64,000 bases of DNA from Flavobacterium soyae (lineage in GTDB: Bacteria; Bacteroidota; Bacteroidia; Flavobacteriales; Flavobacteriaceae). Numbering within the stretch: the stretch's first letter is position 1; every line of letters begins with the position of its first letter. The translations under genes and the position numbers were made by a program. The notes beneath the pieces were generated by a model. It was not told the origin of the DNA and did not search any database. It worked only from the letters and a program-made list of their open reading frames with translations. Shown here piece by piece: positions 25,039-33,752 of the stretch. Where the stretch lies: positions 16,958-80,957 of the forward strand of contig NZ_JAJQXA010000022.1 in assembly GCF_021245985.1 (NCBI RefSeq), read 5' to 3'.

Positions 25039-26325
25039 TTAAAATGTTTTCGAAACCTTATCGATCGCATTAATAGTAAAATCTAAATCTTCATATGTTA
25101 AAGCATCTGTAATAAACCATGTTTCGTATGCAGATGGTGCAATGTAAATTCCTTCCTGCAACAGTCCGTGGAAGAATTTCTTAAACGTTTCGTTATCTCC
25201 TTTTGCAGCAGTTTGGAAATCGGTAACCGGATTTGCATCAAAGTGAACAGAAATCATAGAACCTACTCTATTGATGGTAAAAACAACATTATTTGCTTTT
25301 AAAACTCTGTCAATTCCTGCTTCTAAATAAGCCGTTTTTTCTTCTAAACGAGTAAAAATTTCACGGTCATTATCTAACGCTTTTAACATTGCATATCCAG
25401 CCGCCATTGCTAACGGATTTCCAGATAATGTTCCTGCCTGATAAACAGGCCCAAGCGGTGCTAAATAATTCATGATTTCTTCGCGTGCAGCAAAAGCTCC
25501 AACCGGAAGTCCGCCGCCAATTACTTTTCCGAAAGTTACAATATCAGCATTGATATTATACAATTCCTGAACTCCTCCGCGGGCTAAACGAAAACCTGTC
25601 ATAACCTCATCAAAAATCAATAAGATTCCGTTTGCTGTACACAATTCTCTTAAGCCTTCTAAGAAACCTTTTGCAGGCGGAATACAACCCATATTTCCTG
25701 CAACCGCTTCGATAATAATGGCCGCGATTTCTCCTTTATTCGCTTCGATTAAAGTTTTTACATTCTCTAAATCATTGTATTTGGCTAACAAAGTATCTTT
25801 TGCAGTTCCTTCTGTAACTCCTGGGCTGTTTGGCGATCCAAAAGTTACGGCTCCACTTCCTGCCTGAATCAAGAATGAATCAGAATGTCCGTGATAGCAG
25901 CCTGCAAATTTGATGATTTTATCTCTTTTTGTAAATCCGCGAGCCAGACGAATCGCACTCATACAAGCTTCTGTTCCAGAATTTACAAAACGTATTTTAT
26001 CAATATTCGGAACCATAGAAACTGCCAAAGCAGCAATTTCTGTTTCCAGTTCTGTTGGCATTCCAAATGAAGTTCCCAGTTTTGCTTTTTCGATTACGGC
26101 ATCAACAACCGGCTGATAAGCGTGTCCCAAAACCATTGGCCCCCAAGAGTTGATATAATCTATTAATTTGTTTCCGTCTTCATCATATAAATAAGCGCCT
26201 TTGGCACTTTTTACAAAAATTGGAGTTCCGCCAACCGCTTTAAACGCTCTTACTGGTGAATTTACTCCTCCCGGAATTACTTTTTCTGCTTCAGCAAAAA
26301 GCTGACTACTTCTTTTATATAACAT
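25039..26325 (-). CDS. hemL: Glutamate-1-semialdehyde 2,1-aminomutase
   Basis: A 428-residue PLP enzyme, normal family length. The PLP lysine is Lys267 in TFGKVIGGGLPVGAFA; other family stretches are PGGVNSPVRAF, YINSWGPMVLGHA, VNSGTEACMSAIRLAR, YHGHSD and FDEVMTGFR. HemL makes 5-aminolevulinate for haem by the C5 pathway. It is the last gene of a minus-strand run with gaps of 27 and 35 bases and one overlap, and ends at the GAGGCTGTC hairpin. Confidence 0.97.
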   Translation of the reverse strand: MLYKRSSQLFAEAEKVIPGGVNSPVRAFKAVGGTPIFVKSAKGAYLYDEDGNKLIDYINSWGPMVLGHAYQPVVDAVIEKAKLGTSFGMPTELETEIAALAVSMVPNIDKIRFVNSGTEACMSAIRLARGFTKRDKIIKFAGCYHGHSDSFLIQAGSGAVTFGSPNSPGVTEGTAKDTLLAKYNDLENVKTLIEANKGEIAAIIIEAVAGNMGCIPPAKGFLEGLRELCTANGILLIFDEVMTGFRLARGGVQELYNINADIVTFGKVIGGGLPVGAFAAREEIMNYLAPLGPVYQAGTLSGNPLAMAAGYAMLKALDNDREIFTRLEEKTAYLEAGIDRVLKANNVVFTINRVGSMISVHFDANPVTDFQTAAKGDNETFKKFFHGLLQEGIYIAPSAYETWFITDALTYEDLDFTINAIDKVSKTF

Positions 26326-26360
26326 TCTTAATTTTAGATTTTAGAGTTTAGATTTTAGAT

Positions 26361-26612
26361 TTAATTACTTAAACCTTGATCTAAAACAAACTCATTAAAA
26401 TATTTTTGATCTATTTGTTCTTCTTCTGAAAGCTCTTCTATTTTTCTATCAGACATTCCAATTGGTGAATAAAACGTCCACTTCCAAGTTGGTCTATATT
26501 TTATAAATAAATGTTTTGTGGCAAATTCATCATGAATGTAAACTCCGCAAAAAAATCTAATTATTAAAACCGCTGCAAAAATAAAAATTCCAAATAAGAT
26601 TTTCTTTTTCAT
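26361..26612 (-). CDS. Small single-span membrane protein
   Basis: An 83-residue protein with one hydrophobic helix at about residues 5-24 (LFGIFIFAAVLIIRFFCGVY) and a charged remainder with an acidic IEELSEEEQIDQK region. No family recognised. It lies between the glucosaminidase and hemL genes with short gaps, so it is likely part of their transcript. ATTTTAGATTTTAG-type repeats fill the space to hemL. Confidence 0.55.
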   Translation of the reverse strand: MKKKILFGIFIFAAVLIIRFFCGVYIHDEFATKHLFIKYRPTWKWTFYSPIGMSDRKIEELSEEEQIDQKYFNEFVLDQGLSN

Positions 26613-26639
26613 TTATAATTAACAACTAACAATTGATAA

Positions 26640-27539
26640 TTATTTTACTCTCAACTTCTGTCCTATCGAAAGCGCATTATCTGTCAGATTATTTTTTTGT
26701 TTTAAATCGTCAACTAATAAATTGAATTTTTTTGAAATTGAATACAAAGTATCTCCTTTTTGAACTTCGTACAAATTCGGATCGTTTGAGTTCATATTTA
26801 GCTTTGGATCAGAAGCCACATCATAAGATGATTTTCTTGCTGGAGCCGTTTTATTTATTGCAACGTAATTTTTTCCGGTTACCTGACAATCGTATTGATG
26901 CAGATTATAACGCTCGATATAACTAATTAATTTATCGGGATAATTAGGATCTGTTGCGTAACCTGCCGCACGCAAACCTTTTGCCCACGATTTATAATCG
27001 TCTTTTTCGTAAGTGAATAAAGTCGCATATCTGTTTTTTCCAACTAAAAATAAAGCGTGATCTCGATACGATTCTGCAGCTTCGGGATACTTTCTAAAAC
27101 ATTCCTGTGCCGAATCATCATCGTGACGAACACTTTCCCCAAGCCAGTCTTTATGGCATTTAATTCCGAAATGATTATTTGCTTCAAGCGCTAAATCTCC
27201 TTTTCCCGCACCCGATTCTAAGATTCCCTGCGCCAAAATAATACTAGCCGGAATTCCGTAAGTTTTCATATTTCCCATTGCAATATCTTTGAACTGCAAA
27301 ATGTAATTATTGATTAAATCGCTGGTAACAACTGTTTTTGAAGTAGATTGAATAACCTCAGTTGTATTATTTGTAGAAGGATAATTTTTAACTGCTGGTT
27401 TGCTGTAAGCTGGTTTTTTCGTCGTCGCTACTCTTGGCTTCTGAACCGTCGTTTTTTTCGTCGCAGCGACAGCCGGTTTGCTTGACGAGCAGCTTGCCAA
27501 AACTATTATTGTAAAGAGCAGTACAATTTTTTTAATCAT
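26640..27539 (-). CDS. GH73 glucosaminidase lipoprotein with LysM domain
   Basis: A 299-residue protein with a lipoprotein signal (VLASCSSS), a Lys/Pro/Thr-rich linker, a glucosaminidase domain (about 85-235) and a C-terminal LysM (VQKGDTLYSISKKFNLLVDDLKQ) from about 255. The catalytic glutamate is in ILESGAGKGDLALEANNHFG, and the second helix KYPEAAESYRDHALFL is typical. It cuts the GlcNAc-MurNAc bond in peptidoglycan; LysM holds it on glycan. It overlaps the upstream gene by eight bases, so coupled expression is likely. Confidence 0.88.
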   Translation of the reverse strand: MIKKIVLLFTIIVLASCSSSKPAVAATKKTTVQKPRVATTKKPAYSKPAVKNYPSTNNTTEVIQSTSKTVVTSDLINNYILQFKDIAMGNMKTYGIPASIILAQGILESGAGKGDLALEANNHFGIKCHKDWLGESVRHDDDSAQECFRKYPEAAESYRDHALFLVGKNRYATLFTYEKDDYKSWAKGLRAAGYATDPNYPDKLISYIERYNLHQYDCQVTGKNYVAINKTAPARKSSYDVASDPKLNMNSNDPNLYEVQKGDTLYSISKKFNLLVDDLKQKNNLTDNALSIGQKLRVK

Positions 27540-28440
27540 TTTTTTTGAGTATTGGTAATTTTTTCTGCTTCAATTTTATATTCATTCCTTCAATTCCCTG
27601 TAATCCGCCGGTGTGAATGAGTAATATTTTTGAATGTGCAGGAAAATAATTTTTGTTGATTAAATCTATAACGCCAAAAACCATCTTTCCTGTATAAATT
27701 GGATCTAAAGGCACTTTTGTTTCTTCAAAAAAACCATTGATAAATTCGATTAATTCTAAATTTATCTTGCCATAACCTCCAAAATGATAGTCAGAAATTA
27801 AATTCCAGTTATCTTTTTTTGCAAAAATACGAATTTCATCGTTTAAAAAATCACCTTTTAACGCCGGAAAGCCCAAAATTTTCTGATTTTCCTCAGCACT
27901 ATTTATTAATCCCGAAATTGTCCCGCCCGTTCCAACAGCGCAGCAAACGTAATTAAAACTTGCATCTTCATCAGTTAAGATTTCTTCGCAGCCTTTTACG
28001 GCGAGTCCATTTGTTCCGCCTTCGGGAACTAAATAAAAATCGCCAAACTTCTCATTTAGTTTTTCTATATAGGAAGTTTCATTTTTTAAACGATACTCTT
28101 CGCGAGAAACAAATTCAAATTTCATTCCGTTTTCCTGGGCGAATTTTAAAGTTGGATTTTCTTCGATTTTATCAAAAAGTTCATCGCCGCGAATAATTCC
28201 GATCGTTTTAAAACCCTGCTCTTTTCCGGCAAAAGCCACCGCCGCAATATGATTCGAAAATGCACCGCCAAAAGTCAATAGAGTCTCTTTATTTTCGGCT
28301 TTCGCCTGAAGTAAATTGTATTTTAATTTTCGGAATTTATTGCCCGAAACAAACGGATGAATTAAATCTTCTCGCTTTATTGTCAAAGAAATATCATTGG
28401 GAAAATCAATAGAAATATGTTGATTGAAAACTGGATTCAT
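27532..28440 (-). CDS. ACC deaminase / D-cysteine desulfhydrase family enzyme
   Basis: A 302-residue PLP enzyme. The PLP lysine is in SGNKFRKLKYNLLQ, followed by TFGGAFSNHIAAVA and the phosphate-binding AVGTGGTISGL. This is the fold of 1-aminocyclopropane-1-carboxylate deaminase and D-cysteine desulfhydrase, which split small amino acids to ammonia and a keto acid. Sequence alone does not tell which. It is the first of a likely operon: its end overlaps the glucosaminidase start by eight bases. Confidence 0.85.
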   Translation of the reverse strand: MNPVFNQHISIDFPNDISLTIKREDLIHPFVSGNKFRKLKYNLLQAKAENKETLLTFGGAFSNHIAAVAFAGKEQGFKTIGIIRGDELFDKIEENPTLKFAQENGMKFEFVSREEYRLKNETSYIEKLNEKFGDFYLVPEGGTNGLAVKGCEEILTDEDASFNYVCCAVGTGGTISGLINSAEENQKILGFPALKGDFLNDEIRIFAKKDNWNLISDYHFGGYGKINLELIEFINGFFEETKVPLDPIYTGKMVFGVIDLINKNYFPAHSKILLIHTGGLQGIEGMNIKLKQKKLPILKKND

Positions 28441-28510
28441 TTTAATTTAAAGTCAAAAGTCGAAAGTGATAATTCATGTCTTAATATCTTTAACGCTTAA
28501 AGCTTAAAGC

Positions 28511-28855
28511 CTATTGCTTATTGCCCACTTTAATGTAATGTAGAAACTGAAAAAAGGATCGGTTTTTCAGATAATTAAAATCAGTTTCTTTGGTGTAAGC
28601 CTCTCTTTCAAAACTGATATTTCGATAAGCTGTTTCCGCATTTTTATATTGAAGTAAACGAATTAAATATTCCAGAAAATACCAGATAAAAAACGGAATT
28701 ACTAAAAGTTCTAACTGCTGCCGCAAATGTATTTTTTCATGATTAACGAAAACTGCATTTGCTTTATCAAAACCATATTTTACAATCACAAACGGAAATA
28801 CAGCCATTCCGCGATATCCTTTCGGAATTAAATATTTGGCAACAATCAGAAACAT
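28511..28855 (-). CDS. Small membrane protein with HEKIH motif
   Basis: A 114-residue protein with hydrophobic segments near residues 12-24 and 48-66. It carries NHEKIHLRQQLELL, an HExxH-type motif of zinc peptidases, and a later FEREAY whose Glu could be the third ligand. It is much shorter than normal peptidases of the M48 or M56 type. It resembles conserved small proteins seen in Bacteroidota whose role is not established. The next gene in the same direction begins 70 bases later. Confidence 0.6.
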   Translation of the reverse strand: MFLIVAKYLIPKGYRGMAVFPFVIVKYGFDKANAVFVNHEKIHLRQQLELLVIPFFIWYFLEYLIRLLQYKNAETAYRNISFEREAYTKETDFNYLKNRSFFQFLHYIKVGNKQ

Positions 28856-28971
28856 TGGCTGTAAAATTTATAAATTTGTAGCTATAAAATTGTTCGATTT
28901 CAATAAAATCATAATCAAATATTTATATTTTTGATTTTTATATTATTCAAAAACGAACGCGAAGCAGATTT

Positions 28972-29157
28972 ATGAAAGAGCAAAGTAATGAAAATAAATT
29001 AATCGAAGGCGAAGATTTTTACTATACACCTGAAGGTTACAAATGCTTTACTGAAAAACATCATTTAAAAAGAGGATATTGCTGCAAAAGCGGCTGCCGT
29101 CATTGTCCGTACGGATTTGATAAAAGAACAGGCGAAATAAGAAAAAAGGCTAATTAG
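28972..29157 (+). CDS. DUF5522 small Cys-rich protein
   Basis: A 61-residue protein matching DUF5522: an LIEGEDFYYTPEGYKCFTEK start, then HLKRGYCCKSGCRHCPYGFD. The four cysteines and the nearby histidines suggest a metal or iron-sulfur site, but this is inference. It is transcribed away from the HEKIH gene and is followed by a 327-base gap. Confidence 0.8.
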   Translation: MKEQSNENKLIEGEDFYYTPEGYKCFTEKHHLKRGYCCKSGCRHCPYGFDKRTGEIRKKAN

Positions 29158-29484
29158 TCAATTTGAAAATGTGCCAATTAGGTAATTCAAAAATCTAAAA
29201 TCAACAATCTAAACTCTAAAATCATTAATGGACATCCATTCAAGAAAATTCAGGATTAAAATCCACAAGTCTTATCACAGGTCGGATATCCGTTATCCTT
29301 AGTTTTTTTTAATTAGAAAATGTGACAATATGGGAATTAGATAATTTAAATAAATTTTAAATTCAAAATTCCAATTGCATCAATTAAATGTTGATCACAT
29401 TTAAACCTCAGAATTAAAAAAACAAAAAATTAATCTGTTGTTAATCTAACTAAAATATCTTAGCAACTTAGCATCTCTAAAAAA
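29158..29484. other. 327-base gap before hutU: AT-rich repeats
   Basis: The gap contains an ATCTAAAATC-type run (about 29192-29227) and an AAAATGTG(C/A)CAATT segment present twice (about 29165 and 29318). I see no open reading frame with coding character and no clear leader peptide. A promoter for hutU is presumably in the last 100 bases, but no perfect TAnnTTTG box is visible there. Confidence 0.6.
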
Positions 29485-31461
29485 ATGACTTTCAAGGAAC
29501 AAATACAACAAGGGATTCCAAATATATTACCTCAAAAAGCAGCGTACGATCCGGCTATTAATCATGCTCCGAAAAGAAAAGAAATCCTTTCGGCAGAAGA
29601 GAAAAAGCTGGCTCTTAAAAATGCATTGCGTTATTTTGAACCAAAACATCACGCCGAATTAATTCCTGAATTTTCAGAAGAATTAGAAAAATACGGACGT
29701 ATCTATATGTACCGCCTTCGTCCGGATTACAGAATGTACGCCCGCCCTATTGATGAATATCCAGGGAAATCATTACAGGCAAAAGCGATTATGCACATGA
29801 TTCAAAATAACTTGGATTATGCTGTGGCGCAGCATCCGCATGAATTAATAACGTATGGCGGAAACGGGGCTGTTTTCCAAAACTGGGCACAATATTTATT
29901 GACGATGCAATATTTGTCTGAAATGACAGACGAGCAGACTTTAACCATGTATTCAGGACATCCTATGGGATTATTTCCTTCGCACAAAGAAGCACCAAGA
30001 GTTGTGGTTACTAACGGAATGGTTATCCCAAATTATTCTAAACCGGACGATTGGGAAAAAATGAATGCGCTAGGCGTTTCGCAATACGGACAAATGACAG
30101 CGGGAAGTTATATGTACATTGGCCCGCAGGGAATTGTACATGGAACTACGATTACGGTTTTAAATGGTTTTAGAAAAATAAAACAAAATCCAGAAGGAAG
30201 TTTATTTGTAACTTCTGGTTTGGGCGGAATGTCTGGCGCACAGCCGAAAGCCGGAAATATTGCCGGATGTATTACAGTTTGTGCCGAAGTAAATCCGAAA
30301 ATCACTAAAATCCGTCACGAACAAGGCTGGATTAATGAAGTTGTGACTTCTACAGATGAATTAGTTGCCAGAGTAGCTTTGGCGAAAGCCAATAAAGAAA
30401 CCGTTTCAATTGCTTATTTAGGAAATGTGGTGGACGTTTGGGAACGCTTTGATCAGGAAAATATCAAAATTGATTTAGGTTCAGACCAGACTTCGCTTCA
30501 TAATCCGTGGGCTGGAGGTTATTATCCTGTTGGAATTTCTTTTGAAGAAGCAAATGATTTGATGGCTAACAATCCGGATTTATTCAAAGAAAAAGTTCAG
30601 GAAACGTTACGCCGTCACGCAGCTGCTATTAATAAACATACGGTAAAAGGAACTTACTTTTTTGATTACGGAAATGCATTTTTACTTGAAGCTTCACGTG
30701 CCGGCGCAGATGTAATGGCAGCAAATAATATCGATTTTAAATATCCGAGTTACGTTCAGGATATTATGGGCCCAATGTGTTTTGATTACGGATTTGGGCC
30801 TTTTAGATGGGTTTGTACTTCTGGAAAACCGGAAGATTTACAAAAAACAGATACCATTGCAAGTCAGGTTTTAGAAGAATTAGCGAAGACTTCTCCAAGT
30901 GAAATTCAGCAGCAAATGCAGGATAACATTAAATGGATTAAAGGTGCGCAGGAAAATAAACTGGTTGTAGGTTCTCAAGCAAGAATTCTTTATGCTGATG
31001 CCGAAGGTAGAATTAAAATCGCTGAAGCTTTTAATCAGGCTATTGCAAAAGGTGAAATTGGCGCTGTTGTTTTAGGACGCGATCATCATGATGTTTCGGG
31101 AACTGATTCGCCTTACAGAGAAACTTCAAACATTTACGACGGATCTCGTTTTACGGCCGATATGGCGATTCAAAACGTAATTGGTGACAGCTTTAGAGGA
31201 GCAACCTGGGTATCAATTCATAACGGCGGCGGAGTTGGCTGGGGAGAGGTTATAAACGGCGGATTTGGTATGGTTCTTGATGGTTCTAAAGAGGCTTCAA
31301 AGCGTTTAGCATCAATGCTTTTTTGGGATGTAAACAACGGAATTTCAAGAAGAAGCTGGGCCCGAAATGACGAAGCTATTTTTGCTATAAAAAGAGCGAT
31401 GCAAGTCGAGCCTTTATTAAAAGTAACTTTACCAAATATTGTTGACGAAAGTCTGCTTTAG
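29485..31461 (+). CDS. hutU: Urocanate hydratase
   Basis: A 658-residue protein, longer than the roughly 550-residue form of Proteobacteria but similar to the form in Bacteroidota. Family stretches include ITYGGNGAVFQNWAQY, MYSGHPMGLFPS, SYMYIGPQGIVHGT, and near the C-terminus GATWVSIHNGGGVGWGEVIN. It hydrates urocanate to imidazolone propionate with tightly bound NAD, the second step in histidine use. No other hut gene is in the window, so the pathway genes may be elsewhere. A repeat of the CTTCGACTTCGCTCAGG kind lies just downstream. Confidence 0.95.
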   Translation: MTFKEQIQQGIPNILPQKAAYDPAINHAPKRKEILSAEEKKLALKNALRYFEPKHHAELIPEFSEELEKYGRIYMYRLRPDYRMYARPIDEYPGKSLQAKAIMHMIQNNLDYAVAQHPHELITYGGNGAVFQNWAQYLLTMQYLSEMTDEQTLTMYSGHPMGLFPSHKEAPRVVVTNGMVIPNYSKPDDWEKMNALGVSQYGQMTAGSYMYIGPQGIVHGTTITVLNGFRKIKQNPEGSLFVTSGLGGMSGAQPKAGNIAGCITVCAEVNPKITKIRHEQGWINEVVTSTDELVARVALAKANKETVSIAYLGNVVDVWERFDQENIKIDLGSDQTSLHNPWAGGYYPVGISFEEANDLMANNPDLFKEKVQETLRRHAAAINKHTVKGTYFFDYGNAFLLEASRAGADVMAANNIDFKYPSYVQDIMGPMCFDYGFGPFRWVCTSGKPEDLQKTDTIASQVLEELAKTSPSEIQQQMQDNIKWIKGAQENKLVVGSQARILYADAEGRIKIAEAFNQAIAKGEIGAVVLGRDHHDVSGTDSPYRETSNIYDGSRFTADMAIQNVIGDSFRGATWVSIHNGGGVGWGEVINGGFGMVLDGSKEASKRLASMLFWDVNNGISRRSWARNDEAIFAIKRAMQVEPLLKVTLPNIVDESLL

Positions 31462-31501
31462 TTAAAGTTTTTTAAAAAGATTTTATCATAACCGCAATGT
31501 T

Positions 31502-31562
31502 ATCCTGAGCGAAGTCGAAGGCTGGTAAGCAAAAAAGGGCTTCGACTTCGCTCAGCCTGACA
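31502..31562. repeat. Inverted pair of CTTCGACTTCGCTCAGG repeats
   Basis: CCTGAGCGAAGTCGAAGGC at 31504-31522 and its reverse complement at about 31539-31558 form a hairpin with a loop of about 16 bases. The same motif is single at 10257-10281. It sits after hutU and may act as its terminator. Confidence 0.85.
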
Positions 31563-31623
31563 AACGTAAAAGCTGCTTTTACGATAAAACAAACAGAACA
31601 AGAACATTAAATTTCTAATAATT

Positions 31624-32160
31624 ATGAAAACATTCAAGTTAGTTCCGATTTTTCTGCTTTTGATACTTTCATCCTGCAGCAGTGTTACTGTTTATTCTGA
31701 TTACGACAAAAATGTCGATTTTGCGCCTTATAAAACTTATGCTTTCTTTAAGCCCGGAATTGACAAAGTTGAGATTTCAGATTTGGATAAAAGACGTATT
31801 CTTCACGCCATTGATAATGAAATGGCAGCAAAAGGTTTCACAAAAAGTGATAATCCTGATTTATTAGTAAACATTTTTACAAAATCTAGAGAACAGGTAA
31901 ATGTAAACCAATTTAGTGCTGGCTGGGGTTACGGCTGGGGCTGGGGTTGGAATCCTTATATGATGTACGGCGGACAAACTACGGTTTCGACTTCTACAGA
32001 AGGAACTTTGTATATTGATTTAATCGATGCCAAAAAGAAAGAAATGATCTGGCAGGGTGAAGGTTTAGGAACTTTGACTAAAAACGTTGATAAAAAAGAC
32101 GAAAAAATTGCTGAGTTCGTAAACAAAATTTTAGCTCAATATCCGCCGGTTAAAAAGTAG
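31624..32160 (+). CDS. DUF4136 lipoprotein
   Basis: A 178-residue protein with a lipoprotein signal ending in LILSSC (Cys18). The mature part has the DUF4136 pattern: VYSDYDKNVDFAPYKTYAF at the start, a beta/alpha core, a Gly/Trp-rich loop (GWGYGWGWGW), then GTLYIDLIDAKKKEMIWQGEG. Exported to the periplasm or outer membrane; role unknown. No gene partner is obvious. Confidence 0.82.
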   Translation: MKTFKLVPIFLLLILSSCSSVTVYSDYDKNVDFAPYKTYAFFKPGIDKVEISDLDKRRILHAIDNEMAAKGFTKSDNPDLLVNIFTKSREQVNVNQFSAGWGYGWGWGWNPYMMYGGQTTVSTSTEGTLYIDLIDAKKKEMIWQGEGLGTLTKNVDKKDEKIAEFVNKILAQYPPVKK

Positions 32161-32230
32161 TATTCAGTTTTCAGTTTTTAGTATTCAGTTTTTTTACAAA
32201 ACTGCTGTTTATTACTTCGAAAAAAATAAG

Positions 32231-32238
32231 TACATTTG
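32231..32238 (+). promoter_or_regulatory. -7 box of the ilvA leader transcript
   Basis: TACATTTG fits TAnnTTTG and lies 19 bases before the start of the leader peptide ORF, which is the spacing expected for a leader RNA of about 250 bases before ilvA. A -33 TTG is not seen at the usual distance. Confidence 0.6.
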
Positions 32239-32256
32239 TTACTATATCAGTTAAAA

Positions 32257-32316
32257 ATGAAAAACTTTAATAACATTATTATCGCGATTATCAGCATTAT
32301 TGCAATTCAGCAATGA
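32257..32316 (+). CDS. Isoleucine-rich leader peptide of ilvA
   Basis: A 19-codon ORF (MKNFNNIIIAIISIIAIQQ, then TGA) with eight isoleucine codons, upstream of threonine deaminase, the first enzyme of isoleucine synthesis. It is followed at 32355-32388 by a GC-rich hairpin with a T run. A run of codons for the pathway product next to a terminator is the hallmark of transcription attenuation. It is too short for standard gene finding. The case rests on the isoleucine content and the position; expression has not been shown. Confidence 0.85.
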   Translation: MKNFNNIIIAIISIIAIQQ

Positions 32317-32354
32317 TGGCGAGGTGTTATATAAATAAGTAAAATATAATTTAT

Positions 32355-32388
32355 AAAAACCTCCCACATCGGGAGGTTTTTTATTTTT
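32355..32388 (+). terminator. Attenuator terminator before ilvA
   Basis: AAAACCTCCC and GGGAGGTTTT pair across ACATC, followed by a T-rich run. GAGGT at 32321-32325, just after the leader stop, is complementary to ACCTC at 32359-32363 in the left arm. It could form an antiterminator when a ribosome stalls on isoleucine codons and be masked when the ribosome reaches the stop codon. Confidence 0.85.
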
Positions 32389-32409
32389 AAGAAGATTAAA
32401 AACGAAATA

Positions 32410-32485
32410 TTTTTTTGCCACAGATTTAAAGGATTATAATGATTTTTTTAATCTGTGGAAATCCTTTAAATCTGTGGCAAAAAAA
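32410..32485. repeat. Perfect 26-bp inverted repeat in the ilvA 5' region
   Basis: The arms at 32410-32435 and 32460-32485 are exact reverse complements containing TTTGCCACAGATTTAAAGG, separated by 24 bases. They belong to a dispersed CCACAGATT-type repeat family and lie between the attenuator and the ilvA start at 32503, so any ilvA mRNA from the leader promoter would carry this large hairpin. Confidence 0.9.
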
Positions 32486-32502
32486 TAAAAAACAAACAAA
32501 TT

Positions 32503-33747
32503 ATGAGTTTATTTAACGAAGTACTTAACGCAAAAAAGCAGCTAGAAAATGTAGTTGCCGCGACGCCCCTTACCCAAAATTTAAATCTTTCAGACGAGTT
32601 TAAATCGACTATTTTATTAAAACGGGAAGATTTGCAAATTGTTCGCTCATATAAAATTAGAGGTGCTTACAACAAGATTTCTACGTTAAATGATAAAGAA
32701 AAAGCAAACGGAATTGTTTGTGCCAGTGCAGGAAACCATGCGCAGGGTGTTGCTTATTCCTGCAATTTACTGCATATAAAAGGCAAAATTTACATGCCTA
32801 AAACAACTCCCAAACAAAAGGTAAAACAAGTACAATTGTTTGGAAAATCGTTTGTAGAAATTGTTTTAACCGGAGATACTTTTGATGATGCTTACGGATC
32901 GGCAACGGCAGATGCAATTAAAAATCATAAAACATTTATTCATCCTTTTGATGATGAAAAAGTTATTGCCGGACAAGGAACTGTAGGACTTGAAATTTTG
33001 GAAAGTTATACAAAACCAATCGATTATGTTTTTGTTCCGATTGGCGGCGGCGGACTTGCTTCTGGTTTATCTGAAGTTTTCAGGCATTTAAGTCCTAATA
33101 CTAAAATCATCGGCGTTGAGCCAAAAGGCGCTCCTTCGATGAAAACTTCCATTGAAGAAAATAAAAATACCCCGCTTAAAACAATCGACAAATTTGTTGA
33201 TGGCGCGGCTGTAAAACAAGTAGGCGATAAAACTTTTGAAATCTGCCGTTATAATCTGGAAGATATTATTTTGGTTCCCGAAGGTAAAGTCTGCACGACC
33301 ATTTTACGATTGTACAATGAAGAAGCTATGGTTGTAGAACCTGCAGGCGCTTTGACAATTGCAGCTTTGGATTTTTACAAAGATAAAATTAAAGGTAAAA
33401 ATGTAGTATGCGTTGTCAGCGGAAGTAATAATGACATTGAAAGAACCGCCGAAATAAAAGAACGTTCTTTACTTTATGAAGGTTTAATGCACTATTTTAT
33501 GATCCAGTTTCCGCAGCGTCCCGGAGCTTTAAAAGAATTTGTAAATAACATTTTAGGGCCGGATGATGATATTACTTATTTCCAGTTTGCCAAGAAAAAC
33601 AGCCGTGAAGTTGGTTCTGTTATTGTTGGTTTAGAATTGAAAAAGAAAAAAGATATTCTGCCTATCAAAATGAAAATGACACAATACGGATTTGAATTTC
33701 AATACTTAAACGATAATCAGGATTTGTTTACACAACTTATTGGATAA
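32503..33747 (+). CDS. ilvA: Threonine deaminase (biosynthetic)
   Basis: A 414-residue PLP enzyme. The PLP lysine is Lys51 in VRSYKIRGAYNKI; SAGNHAQGVAYSC and the phosphate-binding IGGGGLASGLS follow. A C-terminal regulatory domain of about 80 residues (FPQRPGALKEFVNNILG) is ACT-like and likely binds isoleucine. It makes 2-oxobutyrate from threonine, the first isoleucine-specific step. No other ilv gene is in the window. The leader peptide and terminator upstream point to attenuation by isoleucine supply; feedback inhibition would be a second control. The transcript ends at 33753-33784. Confidence 0.95.
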   Translation: MSLFNEVLNAKKQLENVVAATPLTQNLNLSDEFKSTILLKREDLQIVRSYKIRGAYNKISTLNDKEKANGIVCASAGNHAQGVAYSCNLLHIKGKIYMPKTTPKQKVKQVQLFGKSFVEIVLTGDTFDDAYGSATADAIKNHKTFIHPFDDEKVIAGQGTVGLEILESYTKPIDYVFVPIGGGGLASGLSEVFRHLSPNTKIIGVEPKGAPSMKTSIEENKNTPLKTIDKFVDGAAVKQVGDKTFEICRYNLEDIILVPEGKVCTTILRLYNEEAMVVEPAGALTIAALDFYKDKIKGKNVVCVVSGSNNDIERTAEIKERSLLYEGLMHYFMIQFPQRPGALKEFVNNILGPDDDITYFQFAKKNSREVGSVIVGLELKKKKDILPIKMKMTQYGFEFQYLNDNQDLFTQLIG

Positions 33748-33752
33748 AAAAT

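Noticed and set aside
29158..29484. Search for a histidine-rich leader before hutU
   Set aside because: No short ORF with repeated His codons and no terminator hairpin is present.
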